Origin: Micromonospora wenchangensis
Lineage (GTDB): Bacteria > Actinomycetota > Actinomycetes > Mycobacteriales > Micromonosporaceae
Assembly (NCBI RefSeq): GCF_002210435.1
Contig: NZ_MZMV01000017.1
Span: 1 to 64,000, forward strand
DNA: 64,000 nucleotides
Direction of reading: 5' to 3'
Shown: in pieces, positions 18,271 through 27,452 of the stretch
How positions within the stretch are numbered: the first letter of the stretch is position 1
Layout of the letters: each line of letters begins with the position of its first letter
Made by a program: the position numbers and the translations under genes
Notes under the pieces: model-generated
Told to the model about the DNA's origin: nothing
Databases searched by the model: none
What the model saw: only the letters and a program-made list of their open reading frames with translations

Positions 18271-19470
18271 TCAGCGCCGCTTCGCGCCACCGGGCCGGTT
18301 GCCGCCGCCCCCGGCGGGACGGCCGCCCCGGGCACCGGCCGACCGCTTGGCCGCCGGACGGGCGCCGACCTTCGGCGCGCTGCCGGCCAGGGCCGCCGCC
18401 TCCGGGTCGATCGGCTCGTCGCCGGCCTCCTCGGCGGCGGCCTGCCGGGCCGCACCGCGCGGGGTGATCTCGCCCCGGGCGATGGCACCCCGGCGGGCCA
18501 GCACCCGCTTGGTGTGCGCGTCGATCCGCGGGTCCTGGTTCTTGAGCAGCACCAGCAGCGGGGTGGAGAGCAGGATCGAGGTCAGGAACGCCATCGCCAT
18601 ACCGACGAACAGCACCAGGCCCAGGTCCTTCAGGGTGCCCGCGCCGAGCAGGCCGGCACCGATGAAGAGCAGACCGCCGACCGGGAGCAGGGCGACCACC
18701 GAGGTGTTCAGCGACCGCATCAGGCTCTGGTTGAGCGCCAGGTTGGCCGCCTCGCCGTAGGTCTGGTTGTTGTTGGCGGTGATCCCCCGGGTGTTCTCCT
18801 GGACCTTGTCGAAGACCACCACCACGTCGTAGAGCGCGAAGCCCAGGATGGTGAGGAACCCGATGATGGTCGACGGGGTGACCTCGAAGCCGACGAGCGA
18901 GTAGATGCCGGCGGTGAGGATCAGGTTCATGAACAGCGAGACGATCGCGGCGACCGCCATCCGCCACTCGAACCGCAGCACCAGGTAGGCCGCCACCACC
19001 AGGACGAAGATGACCAGGCCGAGCAGCGCCCGGGAGGTGACCTGGCTGCCCCAGGCCTCGCTGACCTGGCTGCCGCTGATCTGGTCGGCGTTGATGCCGA
19101 ACTCGTCGGCCATCTTGGCCTTGACGGCGTTGGCCTGGTCGGCGCTGAGCTGCGAGGTGCGCAGCTCGTAGTACTCGCCGCTGGTGCTGCCGACCTTCTG
19201 CGCGGTCACCACCTCGGCGCCGCCGCCCTCGGCCGCCAGCGCTTCGTTGACCTTGTCCTCGGTCTGCTCCAGGGTGCCGACGCTGGCCGGCACCTGGAAC
19301 GAGTTGCCGCCGGCGAACTCGATGCCCAGGCTGAAGCCACGCACCGCGAAGCTGAGCACGGCGACCAGCACCAGCGCACCGGCGACGGTGAACCACAGCT
19401 TGCGCCGGCCGACGATGTTGAGACCGGCCTCGCCCCGGTAGAGCCGGGACGCCAGACCACTCTTAGCCAT
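18271..19470 (-). CDS. secF: Protein translocase subunit SecF
   Basis: RND-type membrane subunit of the SecDF complex, 399 aa, which uses the proton gradient to help complete protein export. Six membrane helices fit the hydrophobic profile; GFALYDVVVVFDKVQENTRG is the SecF-specific motif in the third helix region. The C-terminus is a long basic Gly/Ala/Arg tail (about residues 320-399) in the cytoplasm. The ATG at 19470 lies 1 nt past the secD stop, and its ribosome site AAGGAGG is inside the secD end, so the two are translationally coupled. Confidence 0.97.
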   Translation of the reverse strand: MAKSGLASRLYRGEAGLNIVGRRKLWFTVAGALVLVAVLSFAVRGFSLGIEFAGGNSFQVPASVGTLEQTEDKVNEALAAEGGGAEVVTAQKVGSTSGEYYELRTSQLSADQANAVKAKMADEFGINADQISGSQVSEAWGSQVTSRALLGLVIFVLVVAAYLVLRFEWRMAVAAIVSLFMNLILTAGIYSLVGFEVTPSTIIGFLTILGFALYDVVVVFDKVQENTRGITANNNQTYGEAANLALNQSLMRSLNTSVVALLPVGGLLFIGAGLLGAGTLKDLGLVLFVGMAMAFLTSILLSTPLLVLLKNQDPRIDAHTKRVLARRGAIARGEITPRGAARQAAAEEAGDEPIDPEAAALAGSAPKVGARPAAKRSAGARGGRPAGGGGNRPGGAKRR

Positions 19471-19471
19471 C

Positions 19472-21379
19472 TCAGGCCTCCTTGACGCGCGGGTTGCGGG
19501 CGGTGCCCGGCTCGGCCGTACGGGGTGGCAGCGCCCGACCGAGGCCGCTGACCCGTGGCGACAGGAACGCCGGGGTCCGGGCGAACATCGTCATGATCGG
19601 GTGCCGGAACAGGAAGACGACCACCAGGTCGAGCACGGTCGCCAGGCCGAGGGCGAAGGCGAAGCCCTTCACCGTGCCGACCGAGACGATGTAGAGGACC
19701 ACGGCGGACATCAGGGTGATCGCGTTGGCCGAGATGATCGTCCGGCGGGCCCGGATCCAGGCCCGGGGCACCGCGCTGCGTGGGCTGCGCCCCTCCCGGA
19801 TCTCGTCCTTGAGCCGTTCGAAGTAGATGACGAACGAGTCCGCCGCCACACCGAGCGAGACGATCATGCCGGCGATGCCGGCGAGGGTGAGGGTGAAGCC
19901 GATCGACCGGCCGAGCACCACCAGCGCGCCGAAGACCAGCAACGCGGAGAGCACCAGGCTCAGGAAGATGACCGAGCCGAGCAGCCGGTAGTAGAAGAAC
20001 GAGTAGATGATGACCAGCAGCATGCCGATGCCGGCGGCCAGCAGACCGGCCCGCAGGTGGCTGTCGCCCAGCGTCGCGGTGACGTTCTGCTGCTCCTGCG
20101 GCACGAAGGTGACCGGCAGCGCGCCGTAGCGCAGCTGGCTGGCCAGCGCGTTGGCCGACGTGTTGTCGAAGCTGCCGGTGATCTGCGAGTCGCCGGTGAG
20201 CACGCCCTGGATCTCGGGCGAGGAGACGATCTCGTTGTCCAGCACCACGGCCACCCGGCACTTGCCGTCCTGGCCCAGGGCGGTCTGGTCGCAGCCGCCG
20301 CCGGTGTTGTTGAACGCCTCCCGGGTCAGCTCGGTCCACTTGGACTGGCCGTCGCCGGTGAAGTTCAGGCTGACCACCCAGGTGCTGGCCTGGTCGAGGA
20401 CCGCGTTGGCGTCCTTGACGTCGGTGCCTACCACCTTGGCCTGGTCGAGCAGGTACTTCGCCGCGCCACCCTCACAGGCGACCGCCTGCTGCTTCTCGTC
20501 CTTGATCGACGCGGGGGGCCGCTTGTCGAGCTGGGCGCAGGTGATGGTCGGCACGTTGAACTGCATCTGCGGGGTCAGTACCGCGACCTCCTGCGGGGAG
20601 AGCGTGCCGAACGGCTTGAACGTCTCCGCCAGGGCCGGGTTGGTGCCCAGGTCGGCCGGGGCCTGGAGCCCGCTCGCGGCGGCCCAGGCGGCCGCGCCGA
20701 CCTTCTTCTCGACGGCCTTGCGCTGCTCCTCGATGCTCTGCGGCACCGGGGCCTCGCTGGCGCTGGGCGAGGCGGCCGGGGCGCTCGGCGAGGCCGACCC
20801 GGACGGGGTGGCGCTGGCGCTCGGCGCGGGGGCGCCGCCGCCCTGCCCACCGGCGCTCGGCGAGCCGGACACCTTCGGCGACGCACTCCCCGACGGGGCC
20901 GGCGAGGCGCTACCGGACGGGGCCGGCGACGCGCTGCCGGACGGGGCCGGGGTCGCCGGGGCGGCGACCGCGCCGCTGCCGTCGGCGGCCTTGAGCACCT
21001 TGCGGAACCGCAGCTCCGCGGCGCTGCCGACGTCGGTCAGGTCGCGGTTCTCACCGGGCAGGGAGATGACGATGTTCCGGTTGCCCTCGGTGACCACCTC
21101 GGCCTCGGCCACGCCGTAGGCGTTGACCCGGCTCTCGATGATCTGCCGGGCCTCCTCCAGGTTGGCCGACGTCGGGGGCTTGCCGTCGATGCTGTTGGTC
21201 GCCTCCAGCGTCAGCCGGGTGCCACCGATCAGGTCCAGGCCGAGCCGCGGCTCCAGCCGGTCCTTCCAGCCGCCGCTGGCGCCGCCCGAGAAGAACACCA
21301 AGGAATAGAGGACGACGAAGATGAACCCGAGCACGGCGAGCTGCCGCCCGGGGCGCATCTGTCCCTGAGGTGGTGCCAC
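19472..21379 (-). CDS. secD: Protein translocase subunit SecD
   Basis: Membrane subunit of SecDF, 635 aa. The first helix is near residues 14-33. A large extracytoplasmic region follows, containing the LGLDLIGGTRLTLEA motif, then helices in the C-terminal third (LLLVIIYSFFYYRLLGS, GVAADSFVIYFERLKDEIREG). The extracytoplasmic region carries an insertion of about 70 Ser/Pro/Ala residues with three exact copies of APSGSASP, absent from SecD of most phyla. The start is GTG at 21379 with GGGAGA 10 nt upstream; the 694-residue reading is rejected. It lies between yajC and secF in one operon. Confidence 0.96.
   Translation of the reverse strand: MAPPQGQMRPGRQLAVLGFIFVVLYSLVFFSGGASGGWKDRLEPRLGLDLIGGTRLTLEATNSIDGKPPTSANLEEARQIIESRVNAYGVAEAEVVTEGNRNIVISLPGENRDLTDVGSAAELRFRKVLKAADGSGAVAAPATPAPSGSASPAPSGSASPAPSGSASPKVSGSPSAGGQGGGAPAPSASATPSGSASPSAPAASPSASEAPVPQSIEEQRKAVEKKVGAAAWAAASGLQAPADLGTNPALAETFKPFGTLSPQEVAVLTPQMQFNVPTITCAQLDKRPPASIKDEKQQAVACEGGAAKYLLDQAKVVGTDVKDANAVLDQASTWVVSLNFTGDGQSKWTELTREAFNNTGGGCDQTALGQDGKCRVAVVLDNEIVSSPEIQGVLTGDSQITGSFDNTSANALASQLRYGALPVTFVPQEQQNVTATLGDSHLRAGLLAAGIGMLLVIIYSFFYYRLLGSVIFLSLVLSALLVFGALVVLGRSIGFTLTLAGIAGMIVSLGVAADSFVIYFERLKDEIREGRSPRSAVPRAWIRARRTIISANAITLMSAVVLYIVSVGTVKGFAFALGLATVLDLVVVFLFRHPIMTMFARTPAFLSPRVSGLGRALPPRTAEPGTARNPRVKEA
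20876..20947 (-). repeat. Three tandem 24-nt repeats inside secD
   Basis: Encodes APSGSASP three times in a row. The DNA copies are near-identical, suggesting recent slippage in a disordered Ser/Pro linker of the extracytoplasmic domain. Confidence 0.85.
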
Positions 21380-21608
21380 GGCTGTCTGTCTCCCTGTAAC
21401 GGTCGCGCCGCCGGCGCAGCGGCGACGAGGTCGGAGCGGGGTTCCCGCCCCGACGTGCTCTGCGCGGGCCACTCCCGACCGACGGCACGGCGTACCACCG
21501 CCGACGTGGTGGCGTCGGGCGGACGGTGCGGGTGCCGACCCTGGGGACCGGCCCACCTATCCAGTTGTCCCGCCGCTGCCCGCCCGTGGTGCCGGACGGG
21601 TGGCGGCT

Positions 21609-21956
21609 TCACTCCTTGACGGCTTCCGCGCCCTCGGTGACCGGCTCGTCGGCCTCGGGGCGCTCGGCCCGGGTGACCACCCGGGCGATGGCCGGACGGG
21701 CGTAACGGGTCTGCACGCCGGGGGCCACCTCCAGCAGCACGGTGTCGTCCTCGACACCCACGACCGTGCCGTAGAGCCCGCCGATGGTGACGACCTCGTC
21801 ACCGGGGCCGAGCGCGGACTGCATGGCCTCAGCCTCGCGGCGGCGCTTCTGCTGCGGCCGGATCATCATGAAGTACATGACCCCGAAGAGCAGGGCGATC
21901 ATGAGGATCGGCGTCAGACTGCCGGCGCCTCCGCCGGACTGTGCTGCGTAAAGCAC
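21609..21956 (-). CDS. yajC: Preprotein translocase subunit YajC
   Basis: Small Sec accessory protein of 115 aa: one membrane helix (about residues 13-33, PILMIALLFGVMYFMMIRPQ) followed by the YajC signature RPQQKRRREAEAMQSALGPGDEVVTIGGLYGTV and an acidic tail. The start is GTG at 21956 with GGGAAGG 11 nt upstream. It is the first gene of the yajC-secD-secF group; the 229-nt gap to secD shows no other gene. Confidence 0.95.
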   Translation of the reverse strand: MLYAAQSGGGAGSLTPILMIALLFGVMYFMMIRPQQKRRREAEAMQSALGPGDEVVTIGGLYGTVVGVEDDTVLLEVAPGVQTRYARPAIARVVTRAERPEADEPVTEGAEAVKE

Positions 21957-22094
21957 GGTGTGCGACCTTCCCATTGGCCCCCGCCACGGCACGTGCGCGC
22001 CGGAGCGGAGGCGGATATTCACATCCTGTACAGACCGCGGCGAGTCTAATCCCTGCACCTGGGAACGCCGAATGCGGCGCAGATCACGTTCAGA

Positions 22095-23159
22095 TCACGG
22101 TGGATCGGGCGCGTTCGAGAAGAGATCGGGCACGGCGGGGGCTTCCACACCGAATGTACCATTTGGCGGGGTGCGGCCGAGGTGTCGCCAGGCGGCCTCG
22201 GTGGCCACCCGCCCCCGGGGCGTACGGGCCAGCAGCCCGGCGCGGACCAGGAACGGCTCGCAGACCTCCTCCACCGTGTCCGGCTGCTCCCCCACCGCCA
22301 CCGCCAGGGTGGACAGGCCCACCGGGCCACCCCGGAACGAGTCGACCAGCGCGGTCAGCACCGCCCGGTCCAGCCGGTCCAGGCCGAGGGCGTCCACGTC
22401 GTACACGGTCAGGGCGGACCGGGCGGTCTCCAGGGTGACCACGCCGTCGGCCCGGACCTCGGCGTAGTCGCGCACCCGGCGCAGCAGCCGGTTGGCGATC
22501 CTGGGCGTGCCCCGGGACCGGCCGGCGATCTCCACCGCCCCCTCCGGGGTGATCGGCACGCCCAGGATGCGCGCCGAGCGGTGCAGCAGCGCCTCCAGGT
22601 CGGCCGGGGAGTAGAAGTCGAGGTGCGCGACGAAGCCGAAGCGGTCCCGCATCGGGCCGGTCAGCAGGCCGGACCGGGTGGTCGCGCCGACCAGGGTGAA
22701 CGGCTCCACGTCGAGCGGGATCGCGGTCGCGCCCGGCCCCTTGCCGACGATCACGTCGACCCGGAAGTCCTCCATGGCGCTGTAGAGCAGTTCCTCCGCC
22801 GGTTTGGCGATCCGGTGGATCTCGTCGATGAACAGCACGTCGCCCTCGGCGAGGCTGGTCAGGATGGCGGCGAGGTCGCCGGAACGCTCGATCACCGGCC
22901 CGCTGGTCACCCGGATACCGGAACCCAGCTCGGCCGCCACGATATTGGCCAACGTCGTTTTACCGAGGCCAGGAGGCCCCGACAGGAGGATGTGGTCGGG
23001 TGGGGCGCCGCGCCGCATCGCGCCCTGCAACAGCAGGTCGAGCTGGTCGCGGACCCGGTGCTGGGCGATGAACTCGTCGAGCCGCCTCGGCCGGACGCTG
23101 ACCTCCGCGTCCCGCTCCGCGTCGTCGGCGTACGCCGAGACCAGGCCGTCGCCGCTCAT
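22095..23159 (-). CDS. ruvB: Holliday junction branch migration ATPase RuvB
   Basis: AAA+ motor of 354 aa that drives branch migration with RuvA. Walker [10 protein letters not shown] is at residues 61-69, Walker B is FIDEIHRI, and the sensor segment is [20 protein letters not shown]-terminal winged helix binds DNA. It is the last gene of ruvC-ruvA-ruvB, starting 34 nt past ruvA. No strong ribosome site is visible, so re-initiation from ruvA is likely. Confidence 0.97.
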   Translation of the reverse strand: MSGDGLVSAYADDAERDAEVSVRPRRLDEFIAQHRVRDQLDLLLQGAMRRGAPPDHILLSGPPGLGKTTLANIVAAELGSGIRVTSGPVIERSGDLAAILTSLAEGDVLFIDEIHRIAKPAEELLYSAMEDFRVDVIVGKGPGATAIPLDVEPFTLVGATTRSGLLTGPMRDRFGFVAHLDFYSPADLEALLHRSARILGVPITPEGAVEIAGRSRGTPRIANRLLRRVRDYAEVRADGVVTLETARSALTVYDVDALGLDRLDRAVLTALVDSFRGGPVGLSTLAVAVGEQPDTVEEVCEPFLVRAGLLARTPRGRVATEAAWRHLGRTPPNGTFGVEAPAVPDLFSNAPDPP

Positions 23160-23193
23160 GCCGGCCGCCCCGACCGCGACCGTGCCACGCCGG

Positions 23194-23796
23194 TCACCGG
23201 GTCCGGCCGAGCAGTCGGATGGCCTGCTTGAGCAGGACCGGCACCGGCGGGGTGGGCCCGTCCACGGTCTCCGCCACGGCGGCCACCGCCTGGTCGGCCT
23301 GACCGGCTGTCCAGCCGAGCCCGACCAGCGCCTGGCGGACCTGCTCCGGCCAGGCCCCGGCGGTCACCCCGGCCGCGCCGTCGGGCCCCACCGGCACCGG
23401 GCCGATCCGGTCACGCAGCTCCAGCACCAGCCGTTCGGCGCCCTTCTTGCCGATCCCCGGCACCCGGGTCAGGGCGGCGGTGTCGGCGTTGGCGATGGCC
23501 TTGCGCACCGCGTCCGGAGTGTGCACGGCAAGCACCGCCTGGGCCAGTCGCGGGCCGACCCCGCTGGCCGTCTGGAGCAGCTCGAACAGCTGCTTGGCGT
23601 CGTCGTCGGCGAAGCCGTAGAGGGTGAGCGAGTCCTCCCGGACCACCAGGCTGGTGGCGAGCCGGGCCGGCTGGCCGACCCGCAGCTCGGCCAGGGTGCC
23701 GGGGGCGCACTGCACGGCCAGGCCGATCCCTGCGACCTCGACCACCGCGTGGTCCGGGCCGGTCGCGGTCACCGTGCCGCGCACGCTGGCGATCAT
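23194..23796 (-). CDS. ruvA: Holliday junction DNA helicase subunit RuvA
   Basis: Junction-recognition subunit of 200 aa. N-terminal OB fold (MIASVRGTV to about 62), helix-hairpin-helix DNA-binding pair (about 65-135, with [14 protein letters not shown] and [18 protein letters not shown]), a flexible linker and a C-terminal RuvB-contact domain ([20 protein letters not shown]). The ATG at 23796 overlaps the ruvC stop as ATGA, with AGGAGG upstream inside ruvC. The longer 363-residue reading runs through ruvC in another frame and is rejected. Confidence 0.97.
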   Translation of the reverse strand: MIASVRGTVTATGPDHAVVEVAGIGLAVQCAPGTLAELRVGQPARLATSLVVREDSLTLYGFADDDAKQLFELLQTASGVGPRLAQAVLAVHTPDAVRKAIANADTAALTRVPGIGKKGAERLVLELRDRIGPVPVGPDGAAGVTAGAWPEQVRQALVGLGWTAGQADQAVAAVAETVDGPTPPVPVLLKQAIRLLGRTR

Positions 23797-24320
23797 CGTG
23801 CTCCTCCTCGTCGTACCCGGTCGGCGGCCTCGGCCAGCTTGGAGCGGGTGCCGCCGCGCCACACGTGGCAGATGGCCAACGCCAGGGCGTCCGCCGCGTC
23901 GGCCGGCCTGGGCGGCTCGGCCAGCCGCAGCAACCGGGTGACCATCGTGGTCATCTGCTTCTTGTCGGCCTGACCGGAGCCGGTCACCGCCGCCTTGACC
24001 TCGCTGGGGGTGTAGGTCTGCACCGGCAGCCCGGCCCGCGCCCCGGCCAGCACGGCGATGCCGCTGGCCTGGGCGGTGCCCATCACGGTGCGCACATTGT
24101 GCTGGCTGAACACCCGCTCCACGGCGACCGCGTCGGGGCGGTGCTCGGCCACCAGGTCGGTCAGCGAGCGGTCCAGATGCAGCAGCCGCAGCGACAGGTC
24201 GTCGGTGGGATCGGTGTAGACGACGTAGTAGGCGACGAGCGTGCAGGGACGGCCCGGCACCCCCTCGACCACGCCGACCCCGCACCGGGTCAGTCCCGGG
24301 TCGACGCCCAGCACGCGCAC
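23793..24320 (-). CDS. ruvC: Crossover junction endodeoxyribonuclease RuvC
   Basis: Holliday-junction resolvase of 175 aa. The four catalytic acidic residues are in place: Asp7 (GVDPG), Glu68 (AVERVF), Asp141 and Asp144 (RPADAADALA). The start is GTG at 24320 with AAGGAGG just upstream, better than the 196-residue reading. It is the first gene of the ruvCAB operon. Confidence 0.96.
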   Translation of the reverse strand: MRVLGVDPGLTRCGVGVVEGVPGRPCTLVAYYVVYTDPTDDLSLRLLHLDRSLTDLVAEHRPDAVAVERVFSQHNVRTVMGTAQASGIAVLAGARAGLPVQTYTPSEVKAAVTGSGQADKKQMTTMVTRLLRLAEPPRPADAADALALAICHVWRGGTRSKLAEAADRVRRGGAR

Positions 24321-24417
24321 GCCGCCTCCTTGGGGCCCCTCGACAGTACGGGTGTTCGACACCCTACTGGTCCACCCCGACACGCCGGTCGGCGGACACG
24401 CCGCCCGGCGGTGGGGC

Positions 24418-25026
24418 TCAGCGGGCCCGCAGGCCGTCGAGCACGCCGTCGACGACGTTCTCGGGGAGCAGCCTGTCGTCCAGCTCCGGGTGCCAGCGCA
24501 TCAGCCGCTGGATCAGCATCGGCCCGGTCAGCAGCGCCATCGCCACCTCGATGTCGAGGTCGGCGCGCAGCTCGCCGGTGGCCACGCCCCGGCGGAGCAC
24601 CTCCCGCATGATCTTCCGGCGGGGTTCGATGATGTTCTGGTAGAGCTGGAAGTGGTCGGGGCTGCGGTTCACCTCGGGCACCAGGCACGGCATGATCCGC
24701 TCGGCCCGGGGGTCGACGTTGTGCCCGACGGCCCCGACCAGCAGCACCAGGTCGTCGCGGACGGAGTGCCCGGCCGGCTGGGCGACCACCCCCTTGAGCC
24801 GGCGCAGCGCGTCCATCAGCAGGGCGTCCTTGCCGGGCCAGCGGCGGTAGATGGTGGCCTTGCCCACCCCGGCGCGGGTGGCGACCGCCTCGATCGACAG
24901 CGCCTCGATGGTGCTGCCCTCGGCGAGCAGGTCGAGGACGGCCTCGATGATGGCCTCGTCCGCGCGGGTGCTCCGCGGTCGCCCGGGCGACCGCGGAGCA
25001 TCGGCGGTGGGTTTCAGGTCGGACAT
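24418..25026 (-). CDS. TetR/AcrR-family regulator
   Basis: DNA-binding repressor of 202 aa. The N-terminal helix-turn-helix is near residues 25-70 (ALSIEAVATRAGVGKATIYRRWPGKDALLMDAL); the remainder is a ligand-binding domain. It begins 12 nt past the stop of the DHA2 exporter on the same strand, so it is co-transcribed and probably controls that operon through the inverted repeats at 26661-26717. Confidence 0.9.
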   Translation of the reverse strand: MSDLKPTADAPRSPGRPRSTRADEAIIEAVLDLLAEGSTIEALSIEAVATRAGVGKATIYRRWPGKDALLMDALRRLKGVVAQPAGHSVRDDLVLLVGAVGHNVDPRAERIMPCLVPEVNRSPDHFQLYQNIIEPRRKIMREVLRRGVATGELRADLDIEVAMALLTGPMLIQRLMRWHPELDDRLLPENVVDGVLDGLRAR

Positions 25027-25038
25027 CGTTCCACGAAC

Positions 25039-26604
25039 CTACGTGGTTCCGGCCAGTTCCCGCTCCGCCACCGGCGTGGCGGGGACGGCCGCGTCGGGCC
25101 GGCCCGGCATCCAGCGCAGCACGATGACGATGCCGAGGGCGGCCACCACCGCGGAGATCGCCGCCGCCCAGTGCATCGCCGAGACGAAGGCGTCGTTGGC
25201 CGCCGCGATGAGCCGCGGGGCCGCCGGGCCGAGCTGCGCCGCCGCCGCGTACGCCCCGGAAACCGACTCGGTGGCCGCCTCCCGGGCCGGTGCGGGCAGG
25301 GCGTCGGCGACCGTGGCGATGTCCTCCCGGTAGACCGCGGAGAGCACCGAGCCGAGCACCGCGACGCCCAGCGCACCGGCGACCTGGCGGACGGTGTTGC
25401 TCACCGCCGAGCCGACGCCTGCCTTCTCCCGGGGCAGCGCCGACATGATCGATTCGGTGGCCGGCGGCATGATGTTCGCCATCCCGACACCCTGGAGGAA
25501 GAAGGCCACCAGCACCACCCAGATCGGCGTGGTGGCGTCGATGAAGGCGAACGCGGCCAGCGCCACGGCGGTCAGCACGAGGCCGACGGTGGCGACCGCC
25601 CGGCCGCCGTACCGGCGCACCATGGCGGCGCTGCGCGGCGCGAAGACCAGCTGGGCCACGGCGAACGGCAGGAAGAACAGGCCGGTCTCCAGCGGGCTGT
25701 AGCCGCGGACGAGCTGCATGTAGAACGAGCTGAAGAACATCACGCCCATGGCGGCGAAGAAGACCAGCCCGACGATCGCCACCGGGGCGGCGAACCGGGG
25801 CACCCGGAACAGCCGCACGTCAAGCGAGGGGTGGTCGCTGCGCCGTTCGTGCGCGACGAACCAGGCCAGCACCGCCACCCCGCCGAGGATCGCGGCCCAC
25901 ACGATCGGCCGGCCGAAGCCGTGCTCGCCGCCGTCGATGATGCCGTAGGTCAGCGCGACCAGGCCGACGACGGAGAGCAGCACGCCGAGGATGTCGACCC
26001 GCCCCGGGCTGGGGTCCCGGGACTCGGGCACCAGCAGGGCCACCAGCAGTACCCCGAGCGCCACCACCGGCACGTTGATCAGGAAGACCGAACCCCACCA
26101 GAAGTGCTCCAGCAGCGCGCCGCCGAGGATCGGGCCGATCGCCACCGCCAGGCCGACCGCGCCGGCCCAGACGCCGATCGCCCGGCCCCGCTCCCGGGGG
26201 TCGAAGACGTTGGAGATGATCGACAGGGTCACCGGCATGATCGCCGCGCCGCCGACGCCCATCAGGGCGCGGGCCGCGATCAGCTGGCCGGGGTTCTGCG
26301 CGTACGCCGAGAGCAGGGACGACAGGCCGAACAGGACCAGGCCGACGAGCAGGAACCGGCGTCGGCCGGCCCGGTCGCCGAGGACGCCGAAGGTGAACAG
26401 CAGGCCGGCGAAGACGAGGGTGTAGGAGTTGATCGCCCATTCCAGCTCGCCCTGGCTGGCCCCGAGGCCGTGCACCGGGTCGGCCAGGGTGCGCAGGGCG
26501 ACGTTGAGGATGGTGTTGTCGAGGACGACGACGAGCAGGCTGACCACCAGCACGCCGAGGATCGCCCATCGTCTCGGATGTCCGGTGTTCTCGTGCGGTT
26601 GCAT
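25039..26604 (-). CDS. DHA2-family MFS multidrug exporter (EmrB/QacA type)
   Basis: Inner-membrane drug:proton antiporter of 521 aa with about 14 hydrophobic segments. Motif A-like [13 protein letters not shown] is near residue 75 and the motif C region is [22 protein letters not shown]. The substrate is unknown; relatives export dyes, antibiotics or lipids. ATG at 26604 has GGAG close upstream. The TetR gene follows after 12 nt. Two inverted repeats in the upstream region suggest repression by that regulator. Confidence 0.93.
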   Translation of the reverse strand: MQPHENTGHPRRWAILGVLVVSLLVVVLDNTILNVALRTLADPVHGLGASQGELEWAINSYTLVFAGLLFTFGVLGDRAGRRRFLLVGLVLFGLSSLLSAYAQNPGQLIAARALMGVGGAAIMPVTLSIISNVFDPRERGRAIGVWAGAVGLAVAIGPILGGALLEHFWWGSVFLINVPVVALGVLLVALLVPESRDPSPGRVDILGVLLSVVGLVALTYGIIDGGEHGFGRPIVWAAILGGVAVLAWFVAHERRSDHPSLDVRLFRVPRFAAPVAIVGLVFFAAMGVMFFSSFYMQLVRGYSPLETGLFFLPFAVAQLVFAPRSAAMVRRYGGRAVATVGLVLTAVALAAFAFIDATTPIWVVLVAFFLQGVGMANIMPPATESIMSALPREKAGVGSAVSNTVRQVAGALGVAVLGSVLSAVYREDIATVADALPAPAREAATESVSGAYAAAAQLGPAAPRLIAAANDAFVSAMHWAAAISAVVAALGIVIVLRWMPGRPDAAVPATPVAERELAGTT

Positions 26605-26660
26605 ACGCTCCGGTGCTCCCCCCGGTTCACCCGCGCCGCTGAAATACGGAACGGGTCAGA

Positions 26661-26717
26661 CTCGTAACGACGTTCACCTTACGAGCCGGATGTTTCGATA
26701 CGACACCGGTTCGTATC
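26661..26717. promoter_or_regulatory. Two inverted repeats upstream of the DHA2-TetR operon
   Basis: CTCGTAA (26661-26667) pairs with TTACGAG (26679-26685), and GATACGA (26697-26703) with TCGTATC (26711-26717). The arms share a TCGTA core. The tract is AT-rich for this genome and lies 57-113 nt upstream of the exporter start, a usual layout for TetR operators. Confidence 0.6.
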
Positions 26718-26739
26718 TGATGTGGTACGGGTCACCCGG

Positions 26740-27372
26740 TCAGATCGGCGGGGCACAGGCGGCCAGCGCGGCGGAGAAGCTGGTCAACCGGGTCGCGGGG
26801 GGTGCGAGGGGCTCGATCCAGCCCGGCCCGGCGGCGTACACCCGTACCCCCGGGAAGTCGCGGCCGAAGCGGACCAGGCGGTACGCGCGGCCGGTGACCG
26901 GCGTCTGCGACCAGACCACCACGGTCCGCGGGCGGGCCCGCAGCACGGCGGAGCCCAACGCCACCCAGGGCAGCGCCGGCCCCAGGTGCAGGCAGCCCCG
27001 ACCCTGCTCGCGCAGCGCGGCGGCCACCGCGTGCAGGCCCAGGCAGTGCGCCTCGTTCTCGGCCCCGGCGAGCAGCACCCCGTCGGTGCGCAACCGCCGG
27101 CCGGGAACCCTCCGGTGCACGTCCAGCCCGATCCGGATGCCCTCGGACAGGGCGTGCTCGACGGCGATCTCGGCGGCGTCGCGCCCGCGCAGCCCGGCGA
27201 GCAGCGGCACGCACACCGCCTCCCACACCGCCGCCACCCCGGCGTCGGCGGCGAACTCCAGCACCAGCGCGGCGACCAGGTTCGCGTCGAGGTCCTCGGC
27301 GGCGGCCGAGAGCCGCTTGTGCGCCGTCTCGACGACCTCGGCCGGCATCGGATCCGACAACACCAGACGCAC
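26740..27372 (-). CDS. Stand-alone cobalamin-binding domain protein
   Basis: Protein of 210 aa resembling the C-terminal half of CarH/LitR photoreceptor regulators, without the MerR DNA-binding part. A helical cap is followed by the B12 Rossmann part with the ExHxxGL signature (ENEAHCLGLHAV, His as lower axial ligand) and CLHLGPALP. The cap keeps an EH pair (AVEHALSEG), but by my alignment the light-sensing Trp of CarH is replaced by Arg. It may sense or carry cobalamin. The start is GTG at 27372; an in-frame ATG 8 codons later is possible. It lies 135 nt upstream of the exporter in the same direction, with operators between. Confidence 0.75.
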   Translation of the reverse strand: MRLVLSDPMPAEVVETAHKRLSAAAEDLDANLVAALVLEFAADAGVAAVWEAVCVPLLAGLRGRDAAEIAVEHALSEGIRIGLDVHRRVPGRRLRTDGVLLAGAENEAHCLGLHAVAAALREQGRGCLHLGPALPWVALGSAVLRARPRTVVVWSQTPVTGRAYRLVRFGRDFPGVRVYAAGPGWIEPLAPPATRLTSFSAALAACAPPI

Positions 27373-27452
27373 CCCCCGGGTAGGACACCGTTACCAGGGG
27401 TTCGCCCGGACGGGGCGGTTCGGATGCGCCGTCGGGGAAAAACTGCGGTGGT

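Noticed and set aside
14857..19485. Very long open frame on the plus strand (1542 codons)
   Set aside because: It is the antisense shadow of rel, apt and secF; the composition is Arg/Gly/His-rich with no domain, and all three minus-strand genes are unmistakable.
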